Notes: generated from the letters alone by a model not told the origin. Numbered from the stretch's first letter, positions 8,413 to 16,904 are shown. The stretch: DNA of 64,000 nucleotides from Saccharothrix longispora (GCF_030852425.1 NZ_NSDM01000013.1:124001-188000); one strand, 5' to 3'. Program-made: numbers and translations.

Positions 8413-9047
8413 CCCAGGCCCGCCCGGAACGCCGCCGCCGCGCCCCTGCCGGACGCCGGTCGAGGTGGGCCGAGCAGCACGGACGCCAGCTCCGCGGTGA
8501 ACGCCGAGAACCCGGTGAGGGTGTCCGCGACCAGCGTGGGCGGTTCCTCGGCGCGCAGCCGCTCGACGACCCGGCGGGCCTCGGCGCGGTGGTCGCGCTC
8601 CAGCAGGCGCGCTTCGTCCAGCACCTCGTCCAGCTGCCCGGTCAGCTCGTCGTGCCGGGCGGTGGCGCGGGCGTGCGCCTCGGCGTGCGCGGGCGTGAAG
8701 CGGGCCAGCGCGCCGGTCTGGTCGAGTTCGTCGGCCGCCTCGGCGAGCGCCCGGCGCAACCGCAGCGCCCGCCGGTCCAGCTCCTCGGCGCGTCGCTGGT
8801 TGCCGAGCAGCGTGGTTGCCCACTCGTCGAGGACCCCGGCCGCCGCCCGCATGGCGCGCCGCACCGCCGTCAACTCCGACACCACCGCCTCCAACCGCGT
8901 CCTGAACCCGTCCGCCGCCGCACCCTGCCACCGCGCGGGGGGCGCGTCGGGCACGGCGAACGCGGCCGAGCACCGCTCGCTGACCGCCGCGACGGCGCCC
9001 GCGTTGCCGGGGGCGGGGTCGAAGCCGAGCCCCGCGTAGTCAGTCAT
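8409..9047 (-). CDS. WXG-type helical protein
   Basis: A 212-residue, almost wholly alpha-helical protein. The W-x-G turn is RWQGAAADGF at about residues 38-47, with the helices before and after rich in Ala, Arg and Glu, as in ESX/WXG100-type substrates; the rest is a long helical bundle (LDEVLDEARLLERDHRAEARRVVERLR). ATG 9047 (MTDYAGLGF) overlaps the previous stop; an earlier ATG at 9059 would add only four residues. Likely exported or complexed with the 101-residue partner encoded just upstream. Confidence 0.6.
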   Translation of the reverse strand: MTDYAGLGFDPAPGNAGAVAAVSERCSAAFAVPDAPPARWQGAAADGFRTRLEAVVSELTAVRRAMRAAAGVLDEWATTLLGNQRRAEELDRRALRLRRALAEAADELDQTGALARFTPAHAEAHARATARHDELTGQLDEVLDEARLLERDHRAEARRVVERLRAEEPPTLVADTLTGFSAFTAELASVLLGPPRPASGRGAAAAFRAGLG

Positions 9048-9345
9048 GGCGCAGCTCATCGGCCTGGCGGTAGGCCTCCCCGGCCGCGCGCAGGGCGTCC
9101 GCCTCCGCCGCGGGGTCGACCCCCGCCAGCACCCTCGTCCACTCGGCGACGAGGTGCTCGACGGCTTCGGTGAGACCTTCGGGGCCGAGGTCGCCGACGG
9201 GCTCGGCCAGCCCCGCCGCCGCGGCGCGCACCTCGTCCCCGGCCTCGTCGAGCCGGGCGGCGAACGCGGCCAGCTCGTCCGGGTCCGCCCGGAAACCGCC
9301 CGCCGAGCCGCCCGTGAAGTGTCCCGGCCGGGGGCCGTCGCTCAT
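9040..9345 (-). CDS. Small WXG100/ESX-like protein
   Basis: A 101-residue helical protein. DPDELAAFAARLDEAGDEVRAA and the following TEAVEHLVAEWTRVLAGVDP give the helix-turn-helix hairpin of WXG100-like proteins, though the turn lacks a clean W-x-G. Its ATG overlaps the upstream stop (ATGA) and its stop overlaps the next start, so it is tightly coupled between the PPE-like and the WXG-type genes. Probably a heterodimer partner of one of them. Confidence 0.6.
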   Translation of the reverse strand: MSDGPRPGHFTGGSAGGFRADPDELAAFAARLDEAGDEVRAAAAGLAEPVGDLGPEGLTEAVEHLVAEWTRVLAGVDPAAEADALRAAGEAYRQADELRHD

Positions 9346-10544
9346 TCGCCCAGCACCGGCGGGAACGCCGGGGGCAGGTCGTCGAGCAGGTCCAGGCCGA
9401 GGTCGTAGCGGTTGCGGTGCTCGACGTCCTCCTCGCGGCCGCCGCCGGGGGCCGTCGGCGGGTACATGCCGAAGCCCTGCGGTCCGCCCGCGCCCGCCAC
9501 CGGTCCGACGCCGCCGCGCGCCGCCGCGCCACCGGGCACCGCTCCGATCACGCCGGACGAGCCGCCGGGACCGAACCCGGGCGCGCCGCCGCCGGGGCCG
9601 CCCGGCCCGAAGCCACCCGGCCCGAAGCCACCCGGCCCGAACCCGCCGGACCCGGTGCCGTAGCCGCCCGCCCCGTAGCCGGGGCCGTGACCGACCGCCG
9701 TGCCGCCGGGACCGAACCCGGGGCCGAACCCGGCCCCGCCCGCGGGGCCGCCGGTGGCCGAGGCGACCGCGGTGGTGTCCGCGGGCCGCGGGCCGGGCTG
9801 GAACGGCGAGGGCGACGGGTCGTCCACCCCGGGCCCCGGCGGACGCGTCGACACGGGCGGAACGGGCGGCGGCGGCACGGGCACGGGCGGGAGCACCGGC
9901 AGCGACCGGTGGTCCGGCGTGATCCGCGTGGCGGCCGGCGCGTCCTCGAACTCGGGCAGCCGGTCGTGCACGCCCCGGCTGGCATCCTCGAAACCGGTCA
10001 TCACGCGCACCGCCTCCTCGTGCGCGCGCTGCTGCTCCCGCTTGGACGGCAGGTGGTCGTCGAGGAGCTGGTCGATCATGTACGCGCCCTGCGGGCCGTC
10101 CAGCACGGACACGTCGCGGCCCTCGCGGAACCAGCGCTCCGCGGTCGGGTGCACCGGTTCGGGCATCCGCGCACGGGCCTCGACCAGCGCCGACGTGTAC
10201 GTGTCGAGGCCGTTGCCGACGCGGTAGGCGCGCTCGGACGCGTCCGCCGCCCACGACGTGAGCCGGTTCACCGAGTCGGCCGCCGCGCCCGCCGACGGGC
10301 CGCGCCAGGACTCGGCGAGCTGCCGCACGATGTGCTGCACCTCGTTCGTGGCCTGGTCCACCGCGGAGGCGAGCACCTGCCACTGCGCCGTGCGGGTGGC
10401 CATGAGCGGCACCTCGGCCGACATGACCATGTCCCACATCTGGCGGTGCTCGTACACCCTCCAGTTGATCTTGCCGAAGTTCTTCAGCCGGCGGTTGGCC
10501 CTGACCCGCTGCTTGCGCACCCGCCGCGCCCCGCGCTTGTTCAC
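9342..10544 (-). CDS. PPE/WXG-like protein with Pro/Gly-rich tail
   Basis: A 400-residue protein. After a basic N-terminus (NKRGARRVRKQRVRANRR) comes a WXG/PPE-like helical domain (about 20-145), with SWRGPSAGAAADSVNRL giving the W-x-G turn. A middle segment (about 150-210) precedes a proline-rich stretch (VLPPVPVPPPPVPPV) and a glycine-rich tail with tandem GGFGPGG repeats. This domain order resembles actinobacterial PPE-type T7SS substrates whose tails lie outside the cell or in the wall. GTG 10544 overlaps the preceding TGA. Second gene of the operon. Confidence 0.65.
   Translation of the reverse strand: MNKRGARRVRKQRVRANRRLKNFGKINWRVYEHRQMWDMVMSAEVPLMATRTAQWQVLASAVDQATNEVQHIVRQLAESWRGPSAGAAADSVNRLTSWAADASERAYRVGNGLDTYTSALVEARARMPEPVHPTAERWFREGRDVSVLDGPQGAYMIDQLLDDHLPSKREQQRAHEEAVRVMTGFEDASRGVHDRLPEFEDAPAATRITPDHRSLPVLPPVPVPPPPVPPVSTRPPGPGVDDPSPSPFQPGPRPADTTAVASATGGPAGGAGFGPGFGPGGTAVGHGPGYGAGGYGTGSGGFGPGGFGPGGFGPGGPGGGAPGFGPGGSSGVIGAVPGGAAARGGVGPVAGAGGPQGFGMYPPTAPGGGREEDVEHRNRYDLGLDLLDDLPPAFPPVLGE
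9601..9645. repeat. 15-bp tandem repeat (GGFGP-type coding repeat)
   Basis: Three head-to-tail copies of CCCGGCCCGAAGCCA, the last diverged, encode the GGFGPGG repeats of the PPE-like protein on the minus strand. Likely to vary in copy number between strains. Confidence 0.8.
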
Positions 10545-10996
10545 CCCTGCCGCCTCATGGCCTCGGCGATCATGGCGTCCTCGGCGCGGTGGGTCGCGCC
10601 CACCTGCCCCAGGGCGTCGCGCAGCGCGACCAGCTCGTCCAGGTAGGACTTGAGCGCCACCTGCACGCCGCCGCCGACCGCGCCGCCGCGCTCCCGGAAC
10701 GCCCGGCGCATGTGCAGCGCGACCGGCCCCTTGCCGTCGCCGATGGGCTCCCCCAGGTCCTGGGCCTGCCGCAGCTGCTCGACCAGCACGTCCTGGAGCT
10801 GGTCGAGGCGCGCGCGGGCCTCTTCGAGCCGGTCGAAGTCCAGTTCGATCCGGTCGCCCGCCTCCGCGACGATCCGCGGCGCGTCCGCGCTGGTCGGCCG
10901 TCCCGGCGCGGACCGGACGGCCACGACCTCGTCCCGCTCCTCGCGCAGTTCCCCGCGCACCCGCTGGGCGTCCTCGACGCCGCGCACCCTGACCAT
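10541..10996 (-). CDS. Helical ESX-cluster protein
   Basis: A 151-residue, mostly helical protein opening with MVRVRGVEDAQRVRGELR. The central coiled segment LDFDRLEEARARLDQLQDVLVEQLRQAQ and the later helix ALKSYLDELVALRDAL suggest an antiparallel helical hairpin related to WXG-type proteins. It is the first gene of the five-gene reverse operon and its stop overlaps the GTG of the PPE-like gene. ATG 10996 is preferred to the further upstream frame, which runs into the promoter of the divergent kinase gene. Specific role unknown. Confidence 0.6.
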   Translation of the reverse strand: MVRVRGVEDAQRVRGELREERDEVVAVRSAPGRPTSADAPRIVAEAGDRIELDFDRLEEARARLDQLQDVLVEQLRQAQDLGEPIGDGKGPVALHMRRAFRERGGAVGGGVQVALKSYLDELVALRDALGQVGATHRAEDAMIAEAMRRQG

Positions 10997-11097
10997 GCGC
11001 ACATCGTGGCCCCCGGGCGGGTGACAGACCAGACCGGGTGCACAGCGGGAGCAGCGCCGGTGCACGGACGGACAAGGGTGTGCGAAAATCGTGCCCC

Positions 11098-11709
11098 GTG
11101 CCGTCACCTTCCGTTCACGCGCGAGCCGTGCTGCTCGCCGGCCCCTCGGGTTCCGGGAAGTCCCACCTCGCCGCCCTCCTGGGGTGGCCCGTGCTGCGCC
11201 TGGACGACTTCTACCGCGACGGCGACGACCCGCTGCTGCCGCGCGACGAGTCGGGCCGCGTCGACTGGGACGCCGAGGGCTCGTGGCACACCGACGCCGC
11301 GCTGGCCGCCGTGGTCGAACTCGCCACCACCGGCTCGGTGGAGGCGCCGGTGTACTCGATCAGCGAGAACGGCCGGGTGGGCTGCCACACGGTGACCGCG
11401 CCCGGCACGTTCATCGCGGAGGGCCTGTTCGCCGACCGGCTGGTGACGGGCTGCCGGGACGCGGGCGTGCTGGCCGACGCGATCGTGCTCACGCCGAACG
11501 CCCTGGTCACGTTCGCGCGGCGGTTCGCCCGGGACGTGGTCGAGGCGCGCAAGCCGGTGCCGTTCCTGCTGCGCCGGGGCCTGCGGCTGCTGGGCGAGCA
11601 CGGTGACGTGGTGCGCCGCTGCGCGACGGCGGGCATGCGGTCCGTGCCGCCGCACCGGGCCCGCGCGGAGCTGGCCACGATCGGGGCCGCGCGCCCCGCC
11701 GCGGTGTAG
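11098..11709 (+). CDS. Uridine kinase-like P-loop ATPase
   Basis: A 203-residue cytoplasmic P-loop enzyme. Walker A is LLAGPSGSGKSHLA near residue 12-25; the LRLDDFYRDGDDP segment is the uridine/pantothenate-kinase lid motif with the DDFY signature, followed by VDWDAEGSW, and FIAEGLFAD is the E-G-x-F strand of the uridine kinase/phosphoribulokinase group. These enzymes phosphorylate nucleosides or related small molecules; the substrate here is not certain. GTG 11098 gives a start just before the P-loop strand, the usual place. It stands alone, divergent from the ESX operon. Confidence 0.78.
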   Translation: MPSPSVHARAVLLAGPSGSGKSHLAALLGWPVLRLDDFYRDGDDPLLPRDESGRVDWDAEGSWHTDAALAAVVELATTGSVEAPVYSISENGRVGCHTVTAPGTFIAEGLFADRLVTGCRDAGVLADAIVLTPNALVTFARRFARDVVEARKPVPFLLRRGLRLLGEHGDVVRRCATAGMRSVPPHRARAELATIGAARPAAV

Positions 11710-11738
11710 TCGCCCCGCGCCGCGGGTACGGGTGCGGC

Positions 11739-12158
11739 ATGGCTGAGTTCGAGCACGAGCAGAGGATTCCGGTCGACGCGCGCGCCGTGTTCGACGTGGC
11801 GCGGGACGTGGGGTCGATGGACGCCTGGCTGCCCGACGGGCTCCAGGTCGAGCCGAGCGGTCCCGAGCGGGTCACCGGGCGTGTGTCCATCGGCGACGAC
11901 ATCGACGAGGCCGAGGGCTACTTCACCGCCGACGCGGAGCAGCGCAGGCTGGAGTGGGGCGACCTGGACGGCGAGGGCTACTCGGGCTGGCTCCAGGTCG
12001 ACGAGGACGGTCCGGGCGCGAGCCGCGTCGTGCTGCACCTCGACGTGCGCGGCGAGCACCCGGAGGCCGTGGGCGGCGAGGCGCACGAGCTGACCGACGG
12101 GTACCTGGGGCAGGCCCTCCACCGGTTGGCCGCGCTGGCCGCCGACCAGGCCACGTGA
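11739..12158 (+). CDS. SRPBCC (START-like) family protein
   Basis: A 139-residue protein with the SRPBCC/polyketide-cyclase-like layout: N-terminal strand and helix FEHEQRIPVDARAVFDVARDVGSMDAWLPDG, a run of antiparallel strands (VTGRVSIGDDID, RRLEWGDLD, GYSGWLQVD, SRVVLHLDV) and a long C-terminal helix GYLGQALHRLAALA. Such proteins bind hydrophobic ligands in a groove; no catalytic residues can be pointed to. It follows the kinase gene by 29 bases and may share its transcript. Confidence 0.75.
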   Translation: MAEFEHEQRIPVDARAVFDVARDVGSMDAWLPDGLQVEPSGPERVTGRVSIGDDIDEAEGYFTADAEQRRLEWGDLDGEGYSGWLQVDEDGPGASRVVLHLDVRGEHPEAVGGEAHELTDGYLGQALHRLAALAADQAT

Positions 12159-12180
12159 GCCGTTCCTCCTGATCGACCCG

Positions 12181-12209
12181 CGCGGCCGGCGACGCCCGCC
12201 GGCCACGCG
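12181..12209 (+). terminator. GC-rich terminator hairpin
   Basis: GGCCGGCG (12184-12191) pairs with CGCCGGCC (12197-12204), extended by flanking CGC/GCG bases, 25 bases after the SRPBCC stop. No U-tract. Confidence 0.55.
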
Positions 12210-12373
12210 CGGGGCCCGTCCCCGGCGCTCCGGGAGCCCTCCCGGGCGACGTGCCCGCGTCCGGGGGTAGCGGGACACCTCCTTCCGGCTGCTCCGCCGC
12301 CGCCATCCGGCTGCACTGGGTAGCTGAAGATTCACACAGCGCATCACCCGCCGTTACAGTCGTGTCCCGTTCC

Positions 12374-12387
12374 TGGGAGCGTTCCCA
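12374..12387. promoter_or_regulatory. CebR-like operator (TGGGAGCGTTCCCA)
   Basis: A near-perfect 14-bp palindrome 26 bases before the LPMO start. It differs by one base from TGGGAGCGCTCCCA, the site bound by the cellobiose-responsive LacI-family repressors CebR (Streptomyces) and CelR (Thermobifida). No cebR gene lies in this window. Confidence 0.75.
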
Positions 12388-12412
12388 GAACCTCAACGAG
12401 GAGGTGAACGAC

Positions 12413-13531
12413 GTGACGGCCCGACGATGGATCTCGCTGGCCGCGGCCGGTGTGGCCGGCCTGCTGGTCGCGGTGCTCGTGAACGTGGTCAGCCCGACGG
12501 CGGCGAACGCGCACGGCGCCATGATGAAGCCGGGCAGCCGGACCTTCCTGTGCTGGAAGGACGGCCTCAGCCCGCAGGGCAACATCGTTCCGCAGAACCC
12601 GGCGTGCTCCGCCGCGGTGACGGCGGGCGGCACCAACTCGCTCTACAACTGGTTCGGGGTGCTGCGCTCCGACGGTGCCGGCCGCACCCGCGGCTTCATC
12701 CCGGACGGCAAGCTGTGCAGCGGCGGCAACCCGACGTTCTCCGGGTTCGACATCGCCCGCGGCGACTACCCCGTGACGCACCTGACGGCGGGTTCGAGCT
12801 TCAACTGGTCGTACAACATGTGGGCCGCCCACCCGGGCACCTTCCACCTGTACGTCACCAAGGACAGCTGGAGCCCGACCCGTCCGCTGGCCTGGGACGA
12901 CCTGGAGAGCACGCCGTTCCACAGCGTGACGAACCCGCCGTCGCGCGGGTCGGTGGGCACCGTGGACGGCCAGTACTACTGGAACGCGAACCTGCCGTCC
13001 GGCAAGTCGGGCCGCCACATCATCTACTCGGTGTGGACCCGCTCGGACAGCCAGGAGACGTTCTACAACTGCTCCGACGTCGTGTTCGACGGCGGCAACG
13101 GCCAGGAGACCGGCGTCGGCAACGGCGGCGGCGGCACGACCACCACGACCACCACGACCACGACGACGCCCACGTCGACCACCACCACGACCCCGACGAC
13201 CACCACCACCACGAACCCGCCGGGCGACGCGAACTGCATGGCGATCTACAAGATCACCAGCTCGTGGTCGGGCGGCTTCCAGGGTGAGGTCGAGATCATG
13301 AACCACAGCACGAGCACCTACAACGGCTGGACCGCGAGGTGGAACTACGCCAACGGCCAGACGGTCAACAGCGTCTGGAACGGCGTGCGGTCCGGTTCCG
13401 GGTCCGAGGTGATCGTGAAGAACGTCGACTGGAACAAGTCGGTGGCGCCCGAGGCGTCGGTGAAGTTCGGCTTCACCGCCAGCTACACCGGCACCAACTC
13501 GCTGCCGACCGTCACGTGCACCAGCCCGTGA
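12413..13531 (+). CDS. Lytic polysaccharide monooxygenase (AA10) with CBM2, cellulose-acting
   Basis: A 372-residue secreted copper enzyme that oxidatively cleaves crystalline polysaccharide. The signal peptide ends ANA-HG so the mature protein starts at His34, the first histidine-brace ligand; the second is in WAAHPGTFHLY. HGAMMKPGSRT is typical of cellulose-active AA10 enzymes rather than the chitin-active HGxxxxPxSR group. After the catalytic domain (about 34-235) a threonine-rich linker (about 245-270) joins a C-terminal CBM2 of about 100 residues with the conserved aromatic positions (SWSGGFQGEVEI, WTARWNYANGQTV, WNGVRSGSG). Start GTG 12413 follows GAGGAGGTGA at an ideal distance. A CebR-like operator in the promoter suggests induction by cellobiose. 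Confidence 0.93.
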   Translation: MTARRWISLAAAGVAGLLVAVLVNVVSPTAANAHGAMMKPGSRTFLCWKDGLSPQGNIVPQNPACSAAVTAGGTNSLYNWFGVLRSDGAGRTRGFIPDGKLCSGGNPTFSGFDIARGDYPVTHLTAGSSFNWSYNMWAAHPGTFHLYVTKDSWSPTRPLAWDDLESTPFHSVTNPPSRGSVGTVDGQYYWNANLPSGKSGRHIIYSVWTRSDSQETFYNCSDVVFDGGNGQETGVGNGGGGTTTTTTTTTTTPTSTTTTTPTTTTTTNPPGDANCMAIYKITSSWSGGFQGEVEIMNHSTSTYNGWTARWNYANGQTVNSVWNGVRSGSGSEVIVKNVDWNKSVAPEASVKFGFTASYTGTNSLPTVTCTSP

Positions 13532-13560
13532 CCGGGTAGTCGTCGACACCTCCGCACTCC

Positions 13561-13596
13561 GAACGCGCCGTCCGGGTCCACCCGGGCGGCGCGTTC
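13561..13596. terminator. Terminator hairpin after the LPMO gene
   Basis: GAACGCGCCGTCCGGG (13561-13576) pairs with CCCGGGCGGCGCGTTC (13581-13596) with a single G-T wobble and a 4-base loop. Confidence 0.75.
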
Positions 13597-13667
13597 GCGC
13601 GGCGATCGCCGATCTTCGCCCGATCGAGTGATGAAATGGGAACTGGTGTTCGAATAGCCATGGATTC

Positions 13668-14840
13668 ATGGACGTGTCGCCCGCGCTGCTCTCCGACGAT
13701 GGTGTGTTCGCCGCCATCGCGGAGACCGAAGCCGCGGCGCGGGCGCTGCACCTGCGGCGGTTGCGGCTGCTGGCCGAGGTGCTGCGGCGCGGGCTCGACA
13801 CCGACACCCATCGGCGGTTGGTGCGCGCCGACGCACGAGAGGTCAAGCGCTGGACGGCGCAGGCGACGCTGTTCCTGCCCTCCACCAGTCCCACCGGACA
13901 ACCACTCCCACCCCTGCACCCGGTGACCGGGGTGGTGTTGGAGGAACTCTCCGACGGCCACCTCACCCAACTGGCGCGGGCCATCTCGCTGCGCCTGCCG
14001 GACGGGTCGGAGGAGATCCCGGTCGAGGCCGCTCGATCGGTGGAGCCGAAAGCGGTGCGGCAGTTGGCCGACCGGATTCGCGACCGCGCCGAGCAGGACC
14101 GCGTGGACGAGGTGGACGAGCCCGCCGCCGACCCCGGCGACACACTGCACCTGCGCGACCTGCCCGACGGACGACTCGAATTCTTCGGAGAACTGTCCGC
14201 CGAGACCGGCGCGCGGTTCACCGCACTGCTCGAACCACTCCCCACACCCCACCCGGACGGCCCCCGCGACGCGGCACGACGGCGCGGTGAGGCGTTCGCC
14301 GACCTGATCCCACTGGCTTCGCGGTCGGGCGACCTGCCGTCAGAAGCGGGGGAACGGCCGCACATCAGCGTCACCCTGGACTATCGGGCGCTGCGTCGCG
14401 GTGTCGGGCACGCGGTGCTCGACAGCGACCGCCACCTCAGCGCAGCACAAGCCCGCCGCATCGCCTGCGACGCCAAAATCCTCCCCGTAGTACTCGGCGG
14501 CGACTCCGAAGTGCTCGACCCCGGCCGCGCCAAACGGACCGTGAGCACCGCCCAACGCCGCGCGCTGCACGCCCGCGACCGGGGATGCGCCTTCCCCGGC
14601 TGCCACCGACCACCCCAGTGGTGCGACGCCCACCACATCCAGCACCGGGCAGACGGCGGCACCACCGACCTGTCGAACCTCGTGCTGCTCTGCCGCACCC
14701 ACCACAGCCTCGTCCACCACACACACCGGCAAGTCACGATGACCGGCGGCACACCGACCTTCATCCCACCCCGACACGTCGACCCCGCCCAGAGGCCACG
14801 CCAGAACCTGCTCCACCGACCACCACCGCTCGCCGCCTGA
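13668..14840 (+). CDS. DUF222 / HNH endonuclease domain protein (13E12 repeat family)
   Basis: A 390-residue protein of the DUF222-HNH family widespread in mycobacteria and relatives. The N-terminal ~280 residues are the helical DUF222 region (ETEAAARALHLRRLRLLAEV, then TLHLRDLPDGRLEFFGELS with the conserved beta pair). The C-terminal HNH module (about 307-350) shows CAFPGCHRPPQWCDAHHI and LVLLCRTHHSLVH: paired cysteines for zinc and the H-H-I catalytic histidines. Members are often multi-copy and linked to mobile elements; the nuclease activity is known for HNH folds but the biological role of this family is unclear. It is flanked by terminators or regulatory genes and forms no operon. Confidence 0.85.
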   Translation: MDVSPALLSDDGVFAAIAETEAAARALHLRRLRLLAEVLRRGLDTDTHRRLVRADAREVKRWTAQATLFLPSTSPTGQPLPPLHPVTGVVLEELSDGHLTQLARAISLRLPDGSEEIPVEAARSVEPKAVRQLADRIRDRAEQDRVDEVDEPAADPGDTLHLRDLPDGRLEFFGELSAETGARFTALLEPLPTPHPDGPRDAARRRGEAFADLIPLASRSGDLPSEAGERPHISVTLDYRALRRGVGHAVLDSDRHLSAAQARRIACDAKILPVVLGGDSEVLDPGRAKRTVSTAQRRALHARDRGCAFPGCHRPPQWCDAHHIQHRADGGTTDLSNLVLLCRTHHSLVHHTHRQVTMTGGTPTFIPPRHVDPAQRPRQNLLHRPPPLAA

Positions 14841-14945
14841 AGAGGTGGAGGACGGCGGGGTGCCAGTCCAGGCGAAACCCGAACGGGAGTTCAGCCGGTG
14901 CCGGGCGAGCAGCGCGGCATCGGCCAGGATCTCGCGGCCCTCGGG

Positions 14946-15122
14946 TCAGCGGCCGTTCAGGGCCGCTCGGAATCGCGCGAACCCCGTCGCACCGAACACC
15001 AGTTCACCGGAGGCGGGCGACTTGCTGTCCCGGACGCGGGCGGTGGTCGCGCCGAGCGCCACCTCCACGCAGTTGTTGGCACCGGAACCCGATCGACTGC
15101 TCTTGCGCCACGTCGTGGTCAT
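14946..15122 (-). CDS. DUF397 small protein
   Basis: A 58-residue protein opening with MTTTWRKSSRSG, followed by NNCVEVA, VRDSKSP and a final F-A-RFRAALN: the full DUF397 pattern. Its ATG at 15122 overlaps the stop of the XRE regulator (ATGA). DUF397 proteins nearly always pair with DUF5753/XRE regulators in actinomycetes; in several cases (BldB-like pairs) the small protein modulates the regulator or development. The exact partner function is unproven here. Confidence 0.9.
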   Translation of the reverse strand: MTTTWRKSSRSGSGANNCVEVALGATTARVRDSKSPASGELVFGATGFARFRAALNGR

Positions 15123-15982
15123 CGCTGCTCAAGCACCTCTATCCGATGTCGGATTGCCTTGGCTGTGTCACCTTCGGAGAGTGCGACGGCGTCCAGCCCG
15201 CGCATCATGCGGGTGTAGTGCGCCACCGCCTCCCCATCCTCCACCCACACACCGCCGCCGGCGTGCTCCAAGTAGGCGACCGGTGGGTCCTCCGCATCAC
15301 TGAAACCGAGGATGGTCACTCCTCCGGAATTCGTGCCGTACGCCCCGACGCCGAACGGCACCAGCTGAATCCGGACGTTGTCCAAGTACCCGATCTCCAG
15401 CAGGTGGCGGAGTTGGCCGAGCAGCACCTCGACGCCACCGACCTCGCGCCTGAGCGCGGCCTCGTCCAGGAAGGCGTGGAGTTCGAGCGGCCTGTCGCCA
15501 CCCAGCCGCCGCTGGCGGTCGAGCCTGGATCGCACGTACTGCTCCACGGTCTCCTCGTCCTCCTCGAACGGCGAGGCGACCTGCGTCTGCACCGCCCTGG
15601 CGTAGTCGAGCGTCTGGAGCAGACCGGGCACCAGGTGCATGTCCAGGGCTTGCAGTGTCGTCGCTTCCGCCTCGGCTTGGAGGAAATTGCGGAATGCGCT
15701 CGAACTGCGCGCGGGGAATCGGACCCAGGTCGCGTCGTCGCTCGCGTCGTCCCACAGTCCGACCGCTTTCGACCGCTGCCGCTCGTCCGCTCCGTAGTAA
15801 CCGAGGATCGCGTGCAGTTCGACGCGGCGGCACCGCGTGTAGCCGCCTTCCATGCGGGTCACCGTCGGTCGGGAGACACCGAGCAGGTCGGCCACCGATT
15901 CCAGGCTCCGTCCGGCGTTCTTGCGGAGTTCTTGCAGGTAGACACCCAGCTTTCGCCTGCGCCGGGTTTGCGCGTTCGCCAT
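15119..15982 (-). CDS. XRE-family regulator with DUF5753 domain
   Basis: A 287-residue regulator. The N-terminal helix-turn-helix is at about residues 13-60 (LGVYLQELRKNAGRSLESVA then LLGVSRPTVTRMEGGYT, recognition helix SRPTVTRME). The remaining ~200 residues are the DUF5753 ligand/partner domain with the characteristic LQALDMHLVPGLLQTLDYAR and LDEAALRREVG motifs. It forms the standard pair with the overlapping DUF397 gene. Divergent from the TPR gene, with an unusually AT-rich 88-base promoter gap; autoregulation is likely. Confidence 0.9.
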   Translation of the reverse strand: MANAQTRRRRKLGVYLQELRKNAGRSLESVADLLGVSRPTVTRMEGGYTRCRRVELHAILGYYGADERQRSKAVGLWDDASDDATWVRFPARSSSAFRNFLQAEAEATTLQALDMHLVPGLLQTLDYARAVQTQVASPFEEDEETVEQYVRSRLDRQRRLGGDRPLELHAFLDEAALRREVGGVEVLLGQLRHLLEIGYLDNVRIQLVPFGVGAYGTNSGGVTILGFSDAEDPPVAYLEHAGGGVWVEDGEAVAHYTRMMRGLDAVALSEGDTAKAIRHRIEVLEQR

Positions 15983-16070
15983 GCGAAGACCTTATTGGAC
16001 ACCTGGAGGGCACGCGCATCACTCGATCGATGACTATCCACGAAGAACGTACTTCAATAACGTCTGGCGA

Positions 16071-16847
16071 ATGAAGTCGATTCAGCAGGAAATCGTTGCG
16101 GCAAAGCAACGCATGGCCGAGGGGGACGTTTCCGCGGCGATCGGAGTGGTCGGCGGCCTGTGGGCGTCCGGCGCGGTTCCGCACGACCTGACCCTCGAAC
16201 TGGCGGACCGCTTCCCCACCTCGGAGGAGGTGTCCGCGCTGCTCGGTTTCGCGGCCGACCGGCACGTCGCCCGGGGCGAACTGGTGGCGGCGACCGAGCT
16301 CGGGAGGCGGCGGGTGGGTGTGTGGCGGGCGCGTTGCCAGGAGGAACCGTCGCCGGACAACCTCGACGGCCACCTGGGCGCGCTGGACGCGCTGGCCGTC
16401 GTCTACCTGGCCCGGAACCTGCCGGGTCAGGTCGTGGGGTGCCTGGCCGAGGTGGCGGACTGGCAGGTCTCGCACGGCCACCGCATCGGCGTGGCCTGGG
16501 CGTACCGGGAGATGGGCGCGGTGGCGCTGCGCGCGGGCGACCTGCCGTCCGCGATCAGGCGCCTCACCCGCGCGGACGAGGTGTACGGCGAGCACGCCGA
16601 CGACCCGGACGCGCGCTGCGAGCGCGCCGGGTGCCGCGTCCTGCTGGGCCGGGCGGCACGGGCGCGGGGCGACGACGCCGGCGCGCGCGGGTGGTTCACC
16701 GCCGCCCTGCCCGACCTCGACGGCGACGCCGCGACCGAGGTGCACGCGCTGCTGTGGGCGATGGAGGTCGGCTCGCCGCTGCCGGAACCGGTGGCCGTGG
16801 GCGCCGGCGAGTTCGGCCGTCCCGACCGACCACCGGCGCACGGCTGA
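16071..16847 (+). CDS. TPR-like helical repeat protein
   Basis: A 258-residue protein made of paired helices that look like degenerate tetratricopeptide repeats (AAIGVVGGLWASGAVP, LGALDALAVVYLARNLPGQ, AWAYREMGAVALRAGDLPSAI, RLTRADEVYGEH, GRAARARGDDAGARGWF). No enzymatic motif is seen. Such proteins in actinomycetes often act with neighbouring XRE/DUF397 regulators; here it is divergent from such a pair. ATG 16071 starts MKSIQQEIVAAKQ; the longer upstream frame crosses the regulator's promoter and is rejected. Confidence 0.65.
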   Translation: MKSIQQEIVAAKQRMAEGDVSAAIGVVGGLWASGAVPHDLTLELADRFPTSEEVSALLGFAADRHVARGELVAATELGRRRVGVWRARCQEEPSPDNLDGHLGALDALAVVYLARNLPGQVVGCLAEVADWQVSHGHRIGVAWAYREMGAVALRAGDLPSAIRRLTRADEVYGEHADDPDARCERAGCRVLLGRAARARGDDAGARGWFTAALPDLDGDAATEVHALLWAMEVGSPLPEPVAVGAGEFGRPDRPPAHG

Positions 16848-16904
16848 CCACCGACGATCACGGCGACGTCCCCCACCCCGGGTTGCCACTATGCTCTGCC
16901 TGCG

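Noticed and set aside
12159-12412. Small gene between the SRPBCC and LPMO genes
   Set aside because: No frame with a ribosome-binding site; the stretch is accounted for by a terminator, promoter and the CebR-like operator.
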